Shown: positions 24,466 to 32,674 of the stretch, piece by piece | Position numbering within the stretch: position 1 is the first letter of the stretch | Layout of the letters: every line of letters starts with the position of its first letter | NCBI RefSeq assembly: GCF_024171525.1 | Contig: NZ_JALJZY010000020.1 | Span: 1-41,544 of the forward strand | Length of the DNA stretch: 41,544 bases | Reading direction: 5' to 3' | Source of the DNA: Neisseriaceae bacterium HSC-16F19 | Lineage (GTDB): Bacteria; Pseudomonadota; Gammaproteobacteria; Burkholderiales; Neisseriaceae | The notes under the pieces: model-generated | The model's database searches: none | Seen by the model: the letters and a program-made list of their open reading frames with translations, nothing else | What the model was told of the DNA's origin: nothing | Translations under genes and position numbers: made by a program

Positions 24466-26031
24466 TTATTCCCACTCAATCGTGGCCGGCGGTTTGCCGC
24501 TGACATCGTAGACCACGCGGTTGATGCCGCGCACTTCGTTGATGATGCGGTTGGACACGCGGCCAAGCAGGGAGTACGGCAGTTCCGCCCAATGGGCGGT
24601 CATAAAGTCGCTGGTCACCACCGCACGCAGCGCCACCACATATTCATAGGTGCGGCCGTCGCCCATCACGCCCACGGATTTCACCGGCAGGAATACCGCA
24701 AAAGCCTGGCTGGTGAGGTCGTACCAAGACGTGCCGTTTTCATCGGTGCTTTGGCGCAATTCCTGGATAAAAATGTCGTCGGCACGGCGCAGCAAATCGG
24801 CGTATTCGGCCTTGACCTCGCCCAAGATGCGCACACCGAGGCCGGGGCCGGGGAAGGGATGGCGGTAAACCATTTCGCGCGGCAGACCTAGGGCTACACC
24901 CAGCTCGCGCACTTCGTCTTTGAACAAATCGCGCAAGGGTTCCAAGAGCTTCAGGTTTAAAGTTTCAGGCAGCCCGCCGACATTGTGGTGGCTCTTGATG
25001 GCATGCGCTTTCTTGGTTTTGGCACCGGCACTTTCAATCACATCCGGATAAATCGTGCCCTGCGCCAGCCATTTGGCATTGTGGCGTTTGCCCGCTTCGG
25101 TTTGGAAGACTTCCACGAATTCGGCGCCGATGATTTTGCGTTTTTGCTCCGGGTCAGTGACACCGGCAAGCTTGCCCATAAAATCGGCGGAAGCATCGAC
25201 ATGAATCACATTCACGCCCAGATTGCGCGCGAACATGTCCATCACCATCTGCCCTTCATTCAGACGCAACAGGCCGTGATCAACAAATACGCAGGTGAGC
25301 TGGTCGCCGATGGCGCGGTGAATCAGCGCCGCGGCCACAGAAGAATCCACGCCGCCGGAAAGGCCCAAAATCACCTCGTCGCTGCCCACCTGTTCGCGGA
25401 TTTTTGCTACCGCTTCGTCGATGTAGTTGGGCATGGTCCAGCTCGGTTGGGCTCCGGCAATGTCCAGCACAAAGCGGTTAATCAGCGCGCGGCCTTGTTT
25501 GGTGTGGGTTACTTCCGGATGGAACTGGATGCCGTAGAATTGTTTTTCGGCGTGTTCCATCATCGCAATCGGGCAAGAAGGTGTGTCGCCGATGACCACA
25601 AAACCTTCAGGCAGCTTGGACACTTTGTCGCCGTGGCTCATCCACACGTCCAGGGTGTGCGGCTGGCCGTCGAAAATATCGCGCGTCAGTTCGCAGTCTA
25701 TGGTTTTCACCTGCGCATAACCGAATTCGCGCTGGTCACCGGGGCTGACCTCGCCGCCCAAATGGTGCGCCATAAACTGCATGCCGTAGCAAATGCCCAG
25801 CACCGGTACACCGAGTTCAAACAGGCCGGTGTCGGCCTGGTAATCGGAGTTGTAGACCGAATTGGGGCCGCCGGAGAGAATAATCGCCTTGGGATTGAAG
25901 GCTTTGATGTCGGCCAGAGGCATATCGAAAGAATGCAGCTCGCAATACACATGCGCCTCGCGCACGCGGCGGGCAATCAGCTGGGTGACTTGCGAACCGA
26001 AGTCGAGAATAAGGATTTTGTCTTGGGTCAT
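24466..26031 (-). CDS. guaA: GMP synthase (glutamine-hydrolysing)
   Basis: This 521-residue cytoplasmic enzyme converts XMP to GMP. The N-terminal glutamine amidotransferase domain has ILDFGSQVTQLIARRVRE, nucleophile Cys81 (GICYG) and the His171/Glu173 pair (QFHPEVTHT). The ATP-pyrophosphatase domain has the PP-loop SGGVDSS at 225-231, and the C-terminal dimerisation domain ends NRVVYDVSGKPPATIEWE, the standard family end. It is monocistronic, facing recB tail to tail across a DUS-pair terminator. Regulation is not evident. Confidence 0.98.
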   Translation of the reverse strand: MTQDKILILDFGSQVTQLIARRVREAHVYCELHSFDMPLADIKAFNPKAIILSGGPNSVYNSDYQADTGLFELGVPVLGICYGMQFMAHHLGGEVSPGDQREFGYAQVKTIDCELTRDIFDGQPHTLDVWMSHGDKVSKLPEGFVVIGDTPSCPIAMMEHAEKQFYGIQFHPEVTHTKQGRALINRFVLDIAGAQPSWTMPNYIDEAVAKIREQVGSDEVILGLSGGVDSSVAAALIHRAIGDQLTCVFVDHGLLRLNEGQMVMDMFARNLGVNVIHVDASADFMGKLAGVTDPEQKRKIIGAEFVEVFQTEAGKRHNAKWLAQGTIYPDVIESAGAKTKKAHAIKSHHNVGGLPETLNLKLLEPLRDLFKDEVRELGVALGLPREMVYRHPFPGPGLGVRILGEVKAEYADLLRRADDIFIQELRQSTDENGTSWYDLTSQAFAVFLPVKSVGVMGDGRTYEYVVALRAVVTSDFMTAHWAELPYSLLGRVSNRIINEVRGINRVVYDVSGKPPATIEWE

Positions 26032-26106
26032 GATGGTTTACACAGTGGAAACGGCGCACGGCACGCCGGTGAGTGAAAGAAATTCAGCGGGGCGGATTTT
26101 ACCATG

Positions 26107-26133
26107 AGGCAGCCTGCCGCAGACAGGCTGCCT
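26107..26133. repeat. Inverted uptake-sequence pair upstream of guaA
   Basis: AGGCAGCCTG at 26107-26116 faces CAGGCTGCCT at 26124-26133, in the gap between guaA and tRNA-Ser(GGA). Confidence 0.7.
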
Positions 26134-26155
26134 GAAATTAAAGTTGCCGCAGCCG

Positions 26156-26184
26156 TTGCGTATTTTCAGGCAGCCGATTATAAT
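26156..26184 (+). promoter_or_regulatory. Promoter of tRNA-Ser(GGA)
   Basis: TTGCGT and a perfect TATAAT are 17 bases apart. The spacer itself contains the core of an uptake sequence. Confidence 0.75.
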
Positions 26185-26217
26185 GCGCGGCTTACCGACT
26201 TCTGAAGAAGCCTACAC

Positions 26218-26308
26218 GGAGAGGTGGATGAGTGGTTGAAGTCGCACGCCTGGAAAGCGTGTATACGTGAATAGCGTATCGAGGGTTCGAATCCCTTCCT
26301 CTCCGCCA
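26218..26308 (+). tRNA. tRNA-Ser(GGA)
   Basis: Acceptor GGAGAGG pairs with CCTCTCC, the anticodon loop CTGGAAA gives GGA, with a class II variable arm, T loop TTCGAAT and encoded CCA. Confidence 0.97.
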
Positions 26309-26316
26309 GACAAGAC

Positions 26317-26347
26317 AACGGCCTGAGTACCATGCTCAGGCCGTTTT
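26317..26347 (+). terminator. Terminator of tRNA-Ser(GGA)
   Basis: AACGGCCTGAG at 26317-26327 pairs with CTCAGGCCGTT at 26335-26345, ending in TTTT. Confidence 0.88.
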
Positions 26348-26357
26348 GCTTTGGTGT

Positions 26358-27323
26358 TCAAATTTTTCTGCCGGTATTGATGGCGGCTTGCAGAAATGCC
26401 CGGTAAAAATCGGCGGCGCCTTGTTCGGTCAGCGCTTTCACAAAATCCGCCGGACCCAAAACACCGTAAGGACGCCTGATGTCGGGTTTGTAAAAAAGCT
26501 CAAACCATTTTATGGTTTTATCTACCCTTGCCGGATCACACTGCTGCTTAATCAGGCGCAAACCTTCATTAAAAAAATCCTCATCCAAACGGACAAAACA
26601 ATTTTTAGCCGCATCGGGCGGAATGGTTTTGTCCAGATAGCAATAGATACCGATATGGCACATCACCAGTGCCGCCTGACTGAAATCCACGCCATCCATA
26701 CGGTTGGCCACTTGATCCGGGGTCAGTGCCAGATAAGTATCGGCATGGTCGTCTGCCGTCACAACGCTTGGATGTCCGAAAAAGCGGCAATCCGTGAGCA
26801 TGCCCGCAAAATGCGTGTGCCTCATGGGCGACTCATTAAAGCATATGCCCTTCATGTCGCCTTCAAAACGGCCGCCCTCTATTTTTTGCGCCTGCAAAAA
26901 CAGCGTATCCCTGGGTTTGAGGCCGCGGAATACCACATCGCTTAATTCCGATTGCACAAAACGGATATTTTTAAACCGGCAGTTCTCAAACAGAATATTC
27001 TGAAAGCGGGTTTTATAAAATACGATGGTATTTTCAAAATCAGCCTCGATAAACAAAGCGTTGGTAATGCTTGCTTCGCCAAGGTCAAAACCCTTCCAGT
27101 CGGAATAGGAAAAATCACATTGTTCGAGATGCAGCGGATACGGTGCATGTTCCCAGCCGCCACCGCACTCAAAAGGCACCGTCAATAACGGAACACCCCG
27201 AAAATCTTCGAAGCCTGCCTCGGTTTGCCCAAAGGGCGAGGTTTGCAGATTTTCGGTTACACGCAGAATTTCCCGTAAATCTTGAAATGTTTTCCAGCGT
27301 TTTCTGGCGGCAGCCTTATTCAT
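26358..27323 (-). CDS. Pentapeptide-repeat-like protein
   Basis: This 321-residue protein has no signal peptide or membrane segment. Its middle (about residues 70-190) shows repeated five-residue periodicity with a central Phe or Leu, such as CDFSYSDWKGFDLGEASITNA, FIEADFENTIVF, FQNILFENCRFKNIRF and SELSDVVFRGL. These build a right-handed quadrilateral beta helix. The C-terminal ~110 residues look globular and helical (DEDFFNEGLRLIKQQC, FVKALTEQGAADFYRAFL) and I do not recognise them. ATG 27323 follows AAGGAA. GC content is lower than in neighbouring genes. It is a lone gene between two tRNA-Ser genes, a typical landing place for acquired genes. Its function is unknown. Confidence 0.7.
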   Translation of the reverse strand: MNKAAARKRWKTFQDLREILRVTENLQTSPFGQTEAGFEDFRGVPLLTVPFECGGGWEHAPYPLHLEQCDFSYSDWKGFDLGEASITNALFIEADFENTIVFYKTRFQNILFENCRFKNIRFVQSELSDVVFRGLKPRDTLFLQAQKIEGGRFEGDMKGICFNESPMRHTHFAGMLTDCRFFGHPSVVTADDHADTYLALTPDQVANRMDGVDFSQAALVMCHIGIYCYLDKTIPPDAAKNCFVRLDEDFFNEGLRLIKQQCDPARVDKTIKWFELFYKPDIRRPYGVLGPADFVKALTEQGAADFYRAFLQAAINTGRKI

Positions 27324-27393
27324 GGGCAATTCCTTCACAGGTTAGGGTGGCCGGTATATTGCCGGTTATCAGCGATCATGTTGGTTTGCAATA

Positions 27394-27425
27394 AAAAATC
27401 CCAAACCGCAAGGTTTGGGATTTTT
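27394..27425. terminator. Terminator of tRNA-Ser(TGA)
   Basis: AAAAATCCCAAACC at 27394-27407 pairs with 27412-27425 around a GCAA loop, with A- and T-runs giving termination in both directions. Confidence 0.92.
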
Positions 27426-27431
27426 GTGTAT

Positions 27432-27522
27432 TGGCGGAAGCGGTGAGATTCGAACTCACGGTGGGCTACGAACCCACGACGGTTTTCAAGACCGCTGCAT
27501 TAAACCGCTCTGCCACGCTTCC
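27432..27522 (-). tRNA. tRNA-Ser(TGA)
   Basis: On the minus strand, acceptor GGAAGCG pairs with CGCTTCC, the anticodon loop CTTGAAA gives TGA, the variable arm is long and CCA is encoded. Confidence 0.97.
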
Positions 27523-27539
27523 GTCTTGAGAAGGCGCGA

Positions 27540-27569
27540 ACTATACACCATGTTTCGCGGCCTTGCCAA
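27540..27569 (-). promoter_or_regulatory. Promoter of tRNA-Ser(TGA)
   Basis: On the minus strand, TTGGCA and TATAGT are 18 bases apart, 17 bases before the tRNA. Confidence 0.65.
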
Positions 27570-27574
27570 GTATT

Positions 27575-28351
27575 TTAATGCGCTTGGGCACGCAGAAACA
27601 CCCACTCCTTGTCATCCGAGGCGGCGGGGTTGAATACATAGCCTTCATAATCAAAGTTTTTCAAGTCTTCCGCGCGGGTAATGCCGTTCCCGGCGGCATA
27701 ACGCGCCATCAGGCCGCGGGCGCGTTTGGCGTAAAAGCTGATGATTTTGTACTGCCCGTTTTTCTCGTCCTTGAAAACCGGGGTAATCACACGGGCTTGA
27801 AGGCGCGTGGTATCCACGGATTTGAAATACTCCTGCGAGGCCAGATTGACCACGGTATCGCTGCCGATGTCGGCCAAGCGGCTGTTGATGCAGTCGGTAA
27901 TGCGACTGCCCCAGAAAGCATACAGGTCTTTGCCGCGCGTATTGGCCAGGCGGGTGCCCATTTCCAGGCGGTAGGGCTGGATTAAGTCCAGCGGGCGCAG
28001 CAGGCCGTAGAGGCCGGACAGCAGGCCCAAGTGTTTTTGCAGCCAGGCGACGGCGCTTTCAGGCAGCGTGGCGGCGTCCAAGCCTTCATAGACATCACCG
28101 TTAAACAAATACACCGCCTGTTTGGCATTTTCCGGGGTAAACGGTGTGTGCCAGTGGGCGAAGCGCTCGCTGTTGAGCAGGGCGATTTTGTCGGATACGC
28201 CCATCAGTTCGGCAATGTCTTGCGGCGCCAAGGCACGCAGTTGCGGCATCAGATATTCGGCTTGATCCAAGAGCTGCGGCTGGCTGTATTCGGCCACAGG
28301 CGCGGCGGTTTTTTCGTTGAGGTTTTTGGCGGGGGAAATCAGCAGATACAT
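27575..28351 (-). CDS. yaaA: Peroxide stress protein YaaA (DUF328)
   Basis: This 258-residue cytoplasmic protein begins MYLLISPAKNLNEKTAAP, the family hallmark. It continues with LMGVSDKIALLNSERF, YLFNGDVYEGLDA, LSGLYGLLRPLDLIQPYRLEMGTRL and YAKRARGLMARY. E. coli YaaA limits intracellular iron damage during hydrogen peroxide stress. The gene lies 15 bases upstream of the start side of no partner; the alpha/beta hydrolase gene upstream (28367-29011) ends 15 bases before its ATG, so the two probably share a transcript. No ribosome-binding site is outstanding. Confidence 0.93.
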   Translation of the reverse strand: MYLLISPAKNLNEKTAAPVAEYSQPQLLDQAEYLMPQLRALAPQDIAELMGVSDKIALLNSERFAHWHTPFTPENAKQAVYLFNGDVYEGLDAATLPESAVAWLQKHLGLLSGLYGLLRPLDLIQPYRLEMGTRLANTRGKDLYAFWGSRITDCINSRLADIGSDTVVNLASQEYFKSVDTTRLQARVITPVFKDEKNGQYKIISFYAKRARGLMARYAAGNGITRAEDLKNFDYEGYVFNPAASDDKEWVFLRAQAH

Positions 28352-28366
28352 AAGGATGTTTGAGGT

Positions 28367-29011
28367 TTAAGGTTGCGGGGGCAGTATGACCGGCATATGG
28401 CGGCGGATATAGTCGCGCAGCACCATCAGTTTGCCGTGGAAAAAGTGGCCGGACTGCGGCAGCACGCATACGGGCAAATCTTGCGGCGCGGCCCAGTCAA
28501 ACGCGTTTTGCAGCGGCACCACATCGTCGGTTTCGCCGTGGATGAGCAAGGTACGCGACACATCGAAGGCCGCCGGTTCGGGTATTTTGTACATGCCCAC
28601 CGCCGGCCCCAACAGCAGCAAGGCGCTGGGTTGGCAATGCTGGGCGGCAAAGAGCGCCACATAGCCGCCGAAGGAAAAACCGGCCAGCACGCTCAAAGCC
28701 GCTTCCGGATGGCGTTTGCGGGCGTATTCGAACACGCAAATGCAGTCTTCGGTTTCGCCGCGGCCGTAATCGTGCGTGCCCGCGCTTTCGCCCACGCCGC
28801 GCAAATTGGGCAGATAGCAATGAAAGCCCAGCTCGGTGAGCGCCTTGGCGGCGGTGTGGATGACTTTGTTGGTAAAAGTGCCGCCGTGCAGCGGATTGGG
28901 ATGGTTAATGACCGCCACGCCCACACCGGTGCCTTTGGGCGGCAGGTAAATGGTTTGCAGCGGGCCGACGGGGCCGTCGATAAACAGGATTTCGGATTGG
29001 TTGGGCAGCAT
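28367..29011 (-). CDS. Alpha/beta hydrolase (COG2945 type)
   Basis: This is a 214-residue cytoplasmic alpha/beta-hydrolase. The nucleophile elbow is GFSFGG with Ser113. The likely acid is Asp162 or Asp163 (HGETDDVVP), and His189 (PQSGHFFHG) completes the triad. The early strand VINHPNPLHGGTFTNKV and the LRGVGESAG segment fit the compact 'predicted hydrolase' group COG2945. There is no signal peptide. The substrate is unknown; family members include esterases and dienelactone-hydrolase-like proteins. It precedes yaaA on the same strand with a 15-base gap, suggesting co-transcription. Confidence 0.85.
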   Translation of the reverse strand: MLPNQSEILFIDGPVGPLQTIYLPPKGTGVGVAVINHPNPLHGGTFTNKVIHTAAKALTELGFHCYLPNLRGVGESAGTHDYGRGETEDCICVFEYARKRHPEAALSVLAGFSFGGYVALFAAQHCQPSALLLLGPAVGMYKIPEPAAFDVSRTLLIHGETDDVVPLQNAFDWAAPQDLPVCVLPQSGHFFHGKLMVLRDYIRRHMPVILPPQP

Positions 29012-29127
29012 AAGGATATGTGTTGTGGTTTTCAGGCAGCCTGAAAAGTAAAAATGAAAGGCCGCATTTTAACGCAAACTGTCTGTGCTTGTGCGGCGGT
29101 CTCAACAGGTTCTTCCGCCCTACCCGA

Positions 29128-29760
29128 TTACATGCCGTTATTGAGCATGGTGCGGAAGGTAAGATTGATGCGCGGGCTGTGAATGCGCGCCGATTTCATA
29201 AGGGCATGCTGCCAATGGCTCTGCGTGCTGCCGCGCATCACCAGCAGCTGGCCGTGCGCCAGTATCAGGGCGCATTGGGTACTGCGGTCTTTGTGGCGCA
29301 GGGCAAACTTGCGCGGGGCGCCGAAACTGACCGAGGCAATTACGGTATTGCGCCCCAAACAGGCTTCGTCATCGCTGTGCCAGGCCATGCCCTGGCTGCC
29401 GTCGGCATAGAGATTGAGTAGACAGGAATTGAATACGGTGGGACTGACCGCCGCCAATTGCTGTTCCACCCGCTCTTTGATGTGCAGCAGCAAAGGCGTC
29501 CACGGCCTTGCGGTACGGCGGGTGCCGGAATAATGGTAGTCAAACGCGGCATCACCGTACCACGCCACCTGGCGGGCGGTGATAATGCGCCTGCCGTAAA
29601 TCACTGCTTCGTCGTGCTGCCAGGGTATCTCCTGCAACAGCTGGCGGAAACAGTCATCCGCTTCTGCCGTACTGAAAATCAGACCGTAATCATTAACGAT
29701 GCCGTCGCGCGGTAACAAATTGACCGCGGCATCACCCTCTTGTGCAAACAAATCGGCCAT
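29128..29760 (-). CDS. alkB: AlkB-like Fe(II)/2-oxoglutarate dioxygenase
   Basis: This 210-residue protein has the complete AlkB core. NLYADGSQGMAWHSDDE gives the HxD metal ligands His128 and Asp130. His185 is the third iron ligand, and RINLTFR (Arg197, Arg203) binds 2-oxoglutarate. Family members remove methyl adducts from DNA or RNA bases by oxidation. The short N-terminal part and the YHYSGTRR loop resemble the AlkB/ALKBH2-3-like subgroup, although the exact substrate cannot be read. It stands alone, separated from the hydrolase by about 116 bases containing a palindromic uptake sequence (29030-29049). Confidence 0.87.
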   Translation of the reverse strand: MADLFAQEGDAAVNLLPRDGIVNDYGLIFSTAEADDCFRQLLQEIPWQHDEAVIYGRRIITARQVAWYGDAAFDYHYSGTRRTARPWTPLLLHIKERVEQQLAAVSPTVFNSCLLNLYADGSQGMAWHSDDEACLGRNTVIASVSFGAPRKFALRHKDRSTQCALILAHGQLLVMRGSTQSHWQHALMKSARIHSPRINLTFRTMLNNGM

Positions 29761-29846
29761 TTCAGGCAGCCTTTCACGCTGTATCTCTTGATGCCGGTGT
29801 ATGGGCAGCGCCGTATCCCAGCCACCCGTTTCTTGTGCACTGACTT

Positions 29847-30935
29847 TCAGGCTTCATCCTGACGGCGCATGTCCTCCGCCCAGGCATCCACATCGTCCAC
29901 CAGCAAGACCGCCAGCGGGCGGCTGGTCGGCGATACGGCACAGACGATGGCGATCACCGAAGTGAGCGGAATCGCCAAAATCGCCCCGGCGATGCCCCAC
30001 AAGGACGACCAAACCGACAAAGCCACCAGCACCACAAACGGCGACAGATTCACCTGTTTGCCTATCATTTTCGGCTCCAGAATATTGCCCACCGAAAATT
30101 GCGCCGCCGTCAGCCAGGCAGTCAGCCACAAGGTCGTTGCCAGCGAGCCGAATTGCGCCAGCGACAAAACCACCGGAAACACCACACCCAAAATCGAACC
30201 CACATAGGGAATATAGTTCAAAAGCGCAATCAGCAAGGCCCAAAACACGGCGAAATCCACGCCGAAGAACCACAACACCAGCCACGACAACACACCGAGT
30301 ATCAGATTGATCAGGGTTTTGGTGGCCAGATAGGTGCCGATTTTGCGGTTGACTTCGGTCATCACCTGACGGGTGCGGCGCGCGTCTTCACCGGGAAAGG
30401 CCACTTCCAGTTTGTGGGCAAAACTGCCGCGCTCGCCCATCAGGAAAGCGGCATAAATCACCACCATCATGCCCAGTCCCAATAAAGAACCCACCGAGCC
30501 CAACACCCCGCCGAGCACCGCCTGCAAATTGATTTTCGCCAAAGTGGCCGCCCGCACACTGCGCCAGTCGGGCAGGCTTTCCAAGCCCAATTGCGCGGCA
30601 ATATTGCCCACCATGTTTTGCAGATTGTGTTGGTATTTCGGCGCCGCGGCCACCATTTGCTCGCCGGTGGCAATCACCACCGCCAGCAGCAAAGCCGAAA
30701 CCGCCAGAAACACCACCAACACCAGCAGGCGCCGCAGCCATTCCGGCAGATGCCGAAACCCCGGCAGCGTGCCCAGTTTGTCGGTGGCGGCCACCAGGAT
30801 ATACACCGAAATCAATGCGGTAATAATCGGTATCAGCAGGCTCTGGCCGATGTGAAGCAGCCAGCCGCCGAGTATGACCAACAGCAGAAGATAAACAATG
30901 GTTTGCAGCTTGTTGCGGGGTGTGGTGGTGTTCAT
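29847..30935 (-). CDS. AI-2E family transporter (PerM/TqsA-like membrane protein)
   Basis: This is a 362-residue inner-membrane protein with about eight hydrophobic segments. The N-terminal pair (TIVYLLLLVILGGWLL, LLIPIITALISVYILV) and the C-terminal block NYIPYVGSILGVVFPVVLSL with EPKMIGKQVNLSPFVVLVAL are typical of the AI-2E exporter family. Members are linked to autoinducer-2 export, sodium/proton antiport or unknown roles, so no substrate is assigned. ATG 30935 is preferred; an in-frame ATG at 31010 would add 25 residues that do not look like the family. A Correia-like element ends about 108 bases upstream and may influence transcription. Confidence 0.87.
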   Translation of the reverse strand: MNTTTPRNKLQTIVYLLLLVILGGWLLHIGQSLLIPIITALISVYILVAATDKLGTLPGFRHLPEWLRRLLVLVVFLAVSALLLAVVIATGEQMVAAAPKYQHNLQNMVGNIAAQLGLESLPDWRSVRAATLAKINLQAVLGGVLGSVGSLLGLGMMVVIYAAFLMGERGSFAHKLEVAFPGEDARRTRQVMTEVNRKIGTYLATKTLINLILGVLSWLVLWFFGVDFAVFWALLIALLNYIPYVGSILGVVFPVVLSLAQFGSLATTLWLTAWLTAAQFSVGNILEPKMIGKQVNLSPFVVLVALSVWSSLWGIAGAILAIPLTSVIAIVCAVSPTSRPLAVLLVDDVDAWAEDMRRQDEA

Positions 30936-31042
30936 AAGGCCGTTTTCGCAAAAGTGTGGTGCCGCATTGTGACAGAAAACCGGACGTGTTGGCACGGCTT
31001 GATTGTCCATATCGAGGCTGCCTGAAAACTCAGTTGTAAGAG

Positions 31043-31225
31043 TATAGTCGAATAAAATAAGAACGAGACAAGGCAGAAAAAAAACCGCGAGCGCAGCGAA
31101 GTCCCGTGGGACAGACAGTACAAATAGTACGGAGCTGATTTTGTTGCCGCTTTAGCGGCTTACAAAAATCGCTCTCTTCGAGCCTGGCACAGCAACGCCG
31201 TATCGTTCTGTGTTAAATGACTATA
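31043..31225 (+). mobile_element. Correia-like miniature element, full-length form (183 bp)
   Basis: It has TATAGTC...GACTATA ends. The inside carries GACAGTAC-AAATAGTACGG, ATCGCTCTCTTCGAGC and GCAACGCCGTAT, which match the classic Correia repeat-enclosed element of Neisseria. It also has an AAGTCCCGTGGGAC block. It has about 49 central bases that the reversed copy at 10642-10775 lacks. It has no ORF and would be mobilised in trans. Confidence 0.82.
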
Positions 31226-31234
31226 CAAAGTAAA

Positions 31235-31266
31235 AACCCCTTGAAGGTTTAAACCTTCAAGGGGTT
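31235..31266. terminator. Terminator of tRNA-Glu/tRNA-Arg, perfect 32-base palindrome
   Basis: AACCCCTTGAAGGTTT and its exact complement lie back to back with no loop bases. On the minus strand the stem ends in five T. Confidence 0.85.
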
Positions 31267-31274
31267 GTAGTGTC

Positions 31275-31349
31275 TGGCACGCCCACGGGGAATCGAACCC
31301 CGGTTACCGCCGTGAAAGGGCGATGTCCTAACCGCTAGACGATGGGCGC
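31275..31349 (-). tRNA. tRNA-Glu(TTC)
   Basis: On the minus strand, GCGCCCA pairs with TGGGCGT (terminal G-U), the anticodon loop CTTTCAC gives TTC, the T loop is TTCGATT and CCA is encoded. Confidence 0.95.
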
Positions 31350-31355
31350 GGATTG

Positions 31356-31432
31356 TGGCGCACCCGGAGCGATTCGAACGCCCGACCCTCTGGTTCGTAG
31401 CCAGATACTCTATCCAACTGAGCTACGGGTGC
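31356..31432 (-). tRNA. tRNA-Arg(ACG)
   Basis: On the minus strand, GCACCCG pairs with CGGGTGC, the anticodon loop CTACGAA gives ACG (read as ICG), and CCA is encoded. It is 6 bases upstream of tRNA-Glu, so the two are co-transcribed. Confidence 0.97.
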
Positions 31433-31468
31433 GTTTCGAATTACCGGATGCGGCAAAACGAAGCGCGC

Positions 31469-31497
31469 ATTATGCCCATGCCGCCGCAGCTTGTCCA
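31469..31497 (-). promoter_or_regulatory. Promoter of tRNA-Arg/tRNA-Glu
   Basis: On the minus strand, TGGACA and CATAAT are 17 bases apart, about 36 bases before tRNA-Arg. Confidence 0.65.
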
Positions 31498-31646
31498 GCA
31501 TGGCGGCAATATTTTCAGGCAGCCCTTTGTTTTGTTTTGAAATATTGTTTATACCACCTGTTTTAACCGTTGCCACAAGCGCCTTGAACATTCGGCCCGC
31601 GGCCGATATGATAGCCGCTGTTTTTTTGCCCTTGAAGGGAACAGCC

Positions 31647-32624
31647 ATGCTTGACCGCCGTATTCTGCTGGGCAGCGCCGCCGTGCTGATGCTGGCCGCC
31701 TGTTCGAAAAAATCCGAGCCCGCCACCCTGGTGTGCGACCAGCCGCATCTGGCATCCGCCTTGCAGCAGCAATTGCTGCAATCGGTCAGCCACAGCGCGC
31801 GCCAGTTTGCCCAAAACGACAGCCGCCAGTTTGTCGATGCCGACAAAGTCATCGCCGCCGCCAGTCAGCTGACCGTGGTGCTGACCGATGCCAAGGCGGA
31901 AACCGCCAACGGCAAAGAGCTGTGCAGCGCCACCCTCAGCGTGACCCTGGCCGCCGACACCTGGAAGCAGGCGCAGGAGAATACGCCCATACTCTACCCG
32001 CAGCAGCTCTTGCCCGGTTTGTTGCAAGGCCAACTGGTGGGCAGTGAAATCCGCATGGACGGCGCTGTCTTCAGCCAGCCCATCCGCTATGTGCCCTCTG
32101 CGGCCACCGCATCCGCGCCCGGCGGCCTGAGCATAGAAGCGCCGGGCATCGCCCAGTTCAGCCATGTGCTCACCAATGCCCTGCTGCCCTATGGCGTGAA
32201 AGACATTCTGGTGATCAACGGCAAACCCTACAGCCGTGCCGAAGCCATGACCATTATTGCCAACGGCGGCGTACCGGCGGCGGCTTCCGAACCGCTGCCG
32301 CCGCAAGAAGCCAGCGCACCGCAAACTGCCTCTGCGCCGTCGGCGGCACCGCCCGACCCGACAGCGGAAGAATTCCAGCAGGCACAGCGCCGCAACCAGT
32401 CCGCCAACAGCGACATCAACCGCCTGTGGAACAGCTTGGACGACACCGTACGCACCGAATTGCAGGCCGACCAGCGCCAATGGGTGAACAGCAAAACCAG
32501 CCGCTGTGCCGAGGCCGCCTTGCAGGGCGGCAGCAGCACGCGTGCCGAATACCTGCGCCTGCAATGCGACACACAGATGACGCAGGAGCGCCTGCAATAT
32601 CTGCGCGGTTTTGCGGCCGATTAG
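31647..32624 (+). CDS. Lipoprotein with C-terminal LprI-like domain
   Basis: This is a 325-residue lipoprotein. The signal MLDRRILLGSAAVLMLAAC gives a lipobox LAAC with Cys19 followed by SKKSEP, which suggests outer-membrane sorting. A Cys-containing domain follows (about 25-215), then a Pro/Ala/Ser-rich linker (about 220-260). The last part, FQQAQRRNQSANSDINRLWNSLDD...LQADQRQWVNSKTSRCAEAA, resembles the DUF1311/LprI domain, a lysozyme-inhibitor-like or unknown module. ATG 31647 follows GAAGGGA; in-frame upstream starts would bury the signal peptide. It is a single gene. The precise function is unknown. Confidence 0.75.
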   Translation: MLDRRILLGSAAVLMLAACSKKSEPATLVCDQPHLASALQQQLLQSVSHSARQFAQNDSRQFVDADKVIAAASQLTVVLTDAKAETANGKELCSATLSVTLAADTWKQAQENTPILYPQQLLPGLLQGQLVGSEIRMDGAVFSQPIRYVPSAATASAPGGLSIEAPGIAQFSHVLTNALLPYGVKDILVINGKPYSRAEAMTIIANGGVPAAASEPLPPQEASAPQTASAPSAAPPDPTAEEFQQAQRRNQSANSDINRLWNSLDDTVRTELQADQRQWVNSKTSRCAEAALQGGSSTRAEYLRLQCDTQMTQERLQYLRGFAAD

Positions 32625-32636
32625 ATTGGCAAACGC

Positions 32637-32674
32637 TTTTCAGGCAGCCTGAATATCGGCAGGCTGCCTGAAAA
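32637..32674 (+). terminator. Inverted uptake-sequence pair after the lipoprotein gene
   Basis: TTTTCAGGCAGCCTG at 32637-32651 faces CAGGCTGCCTGAAAA at 32660-32674. It gives a strong stem with few T behind it. Confidence 0.65.

Noticed and set aside
24985..26076. 363-codon plus-strand ORF opposite guaA
   Set aside because: guaA is complete and conserved on the minus strand; this frame has shadow composition only.
31491..31646. Upstream extension of the lipoprotein gene
   Set aside because: It would bury the signal peptide and run through the tRNA-Arg promoter region; GAAGGGA supports the ATG at 31647.
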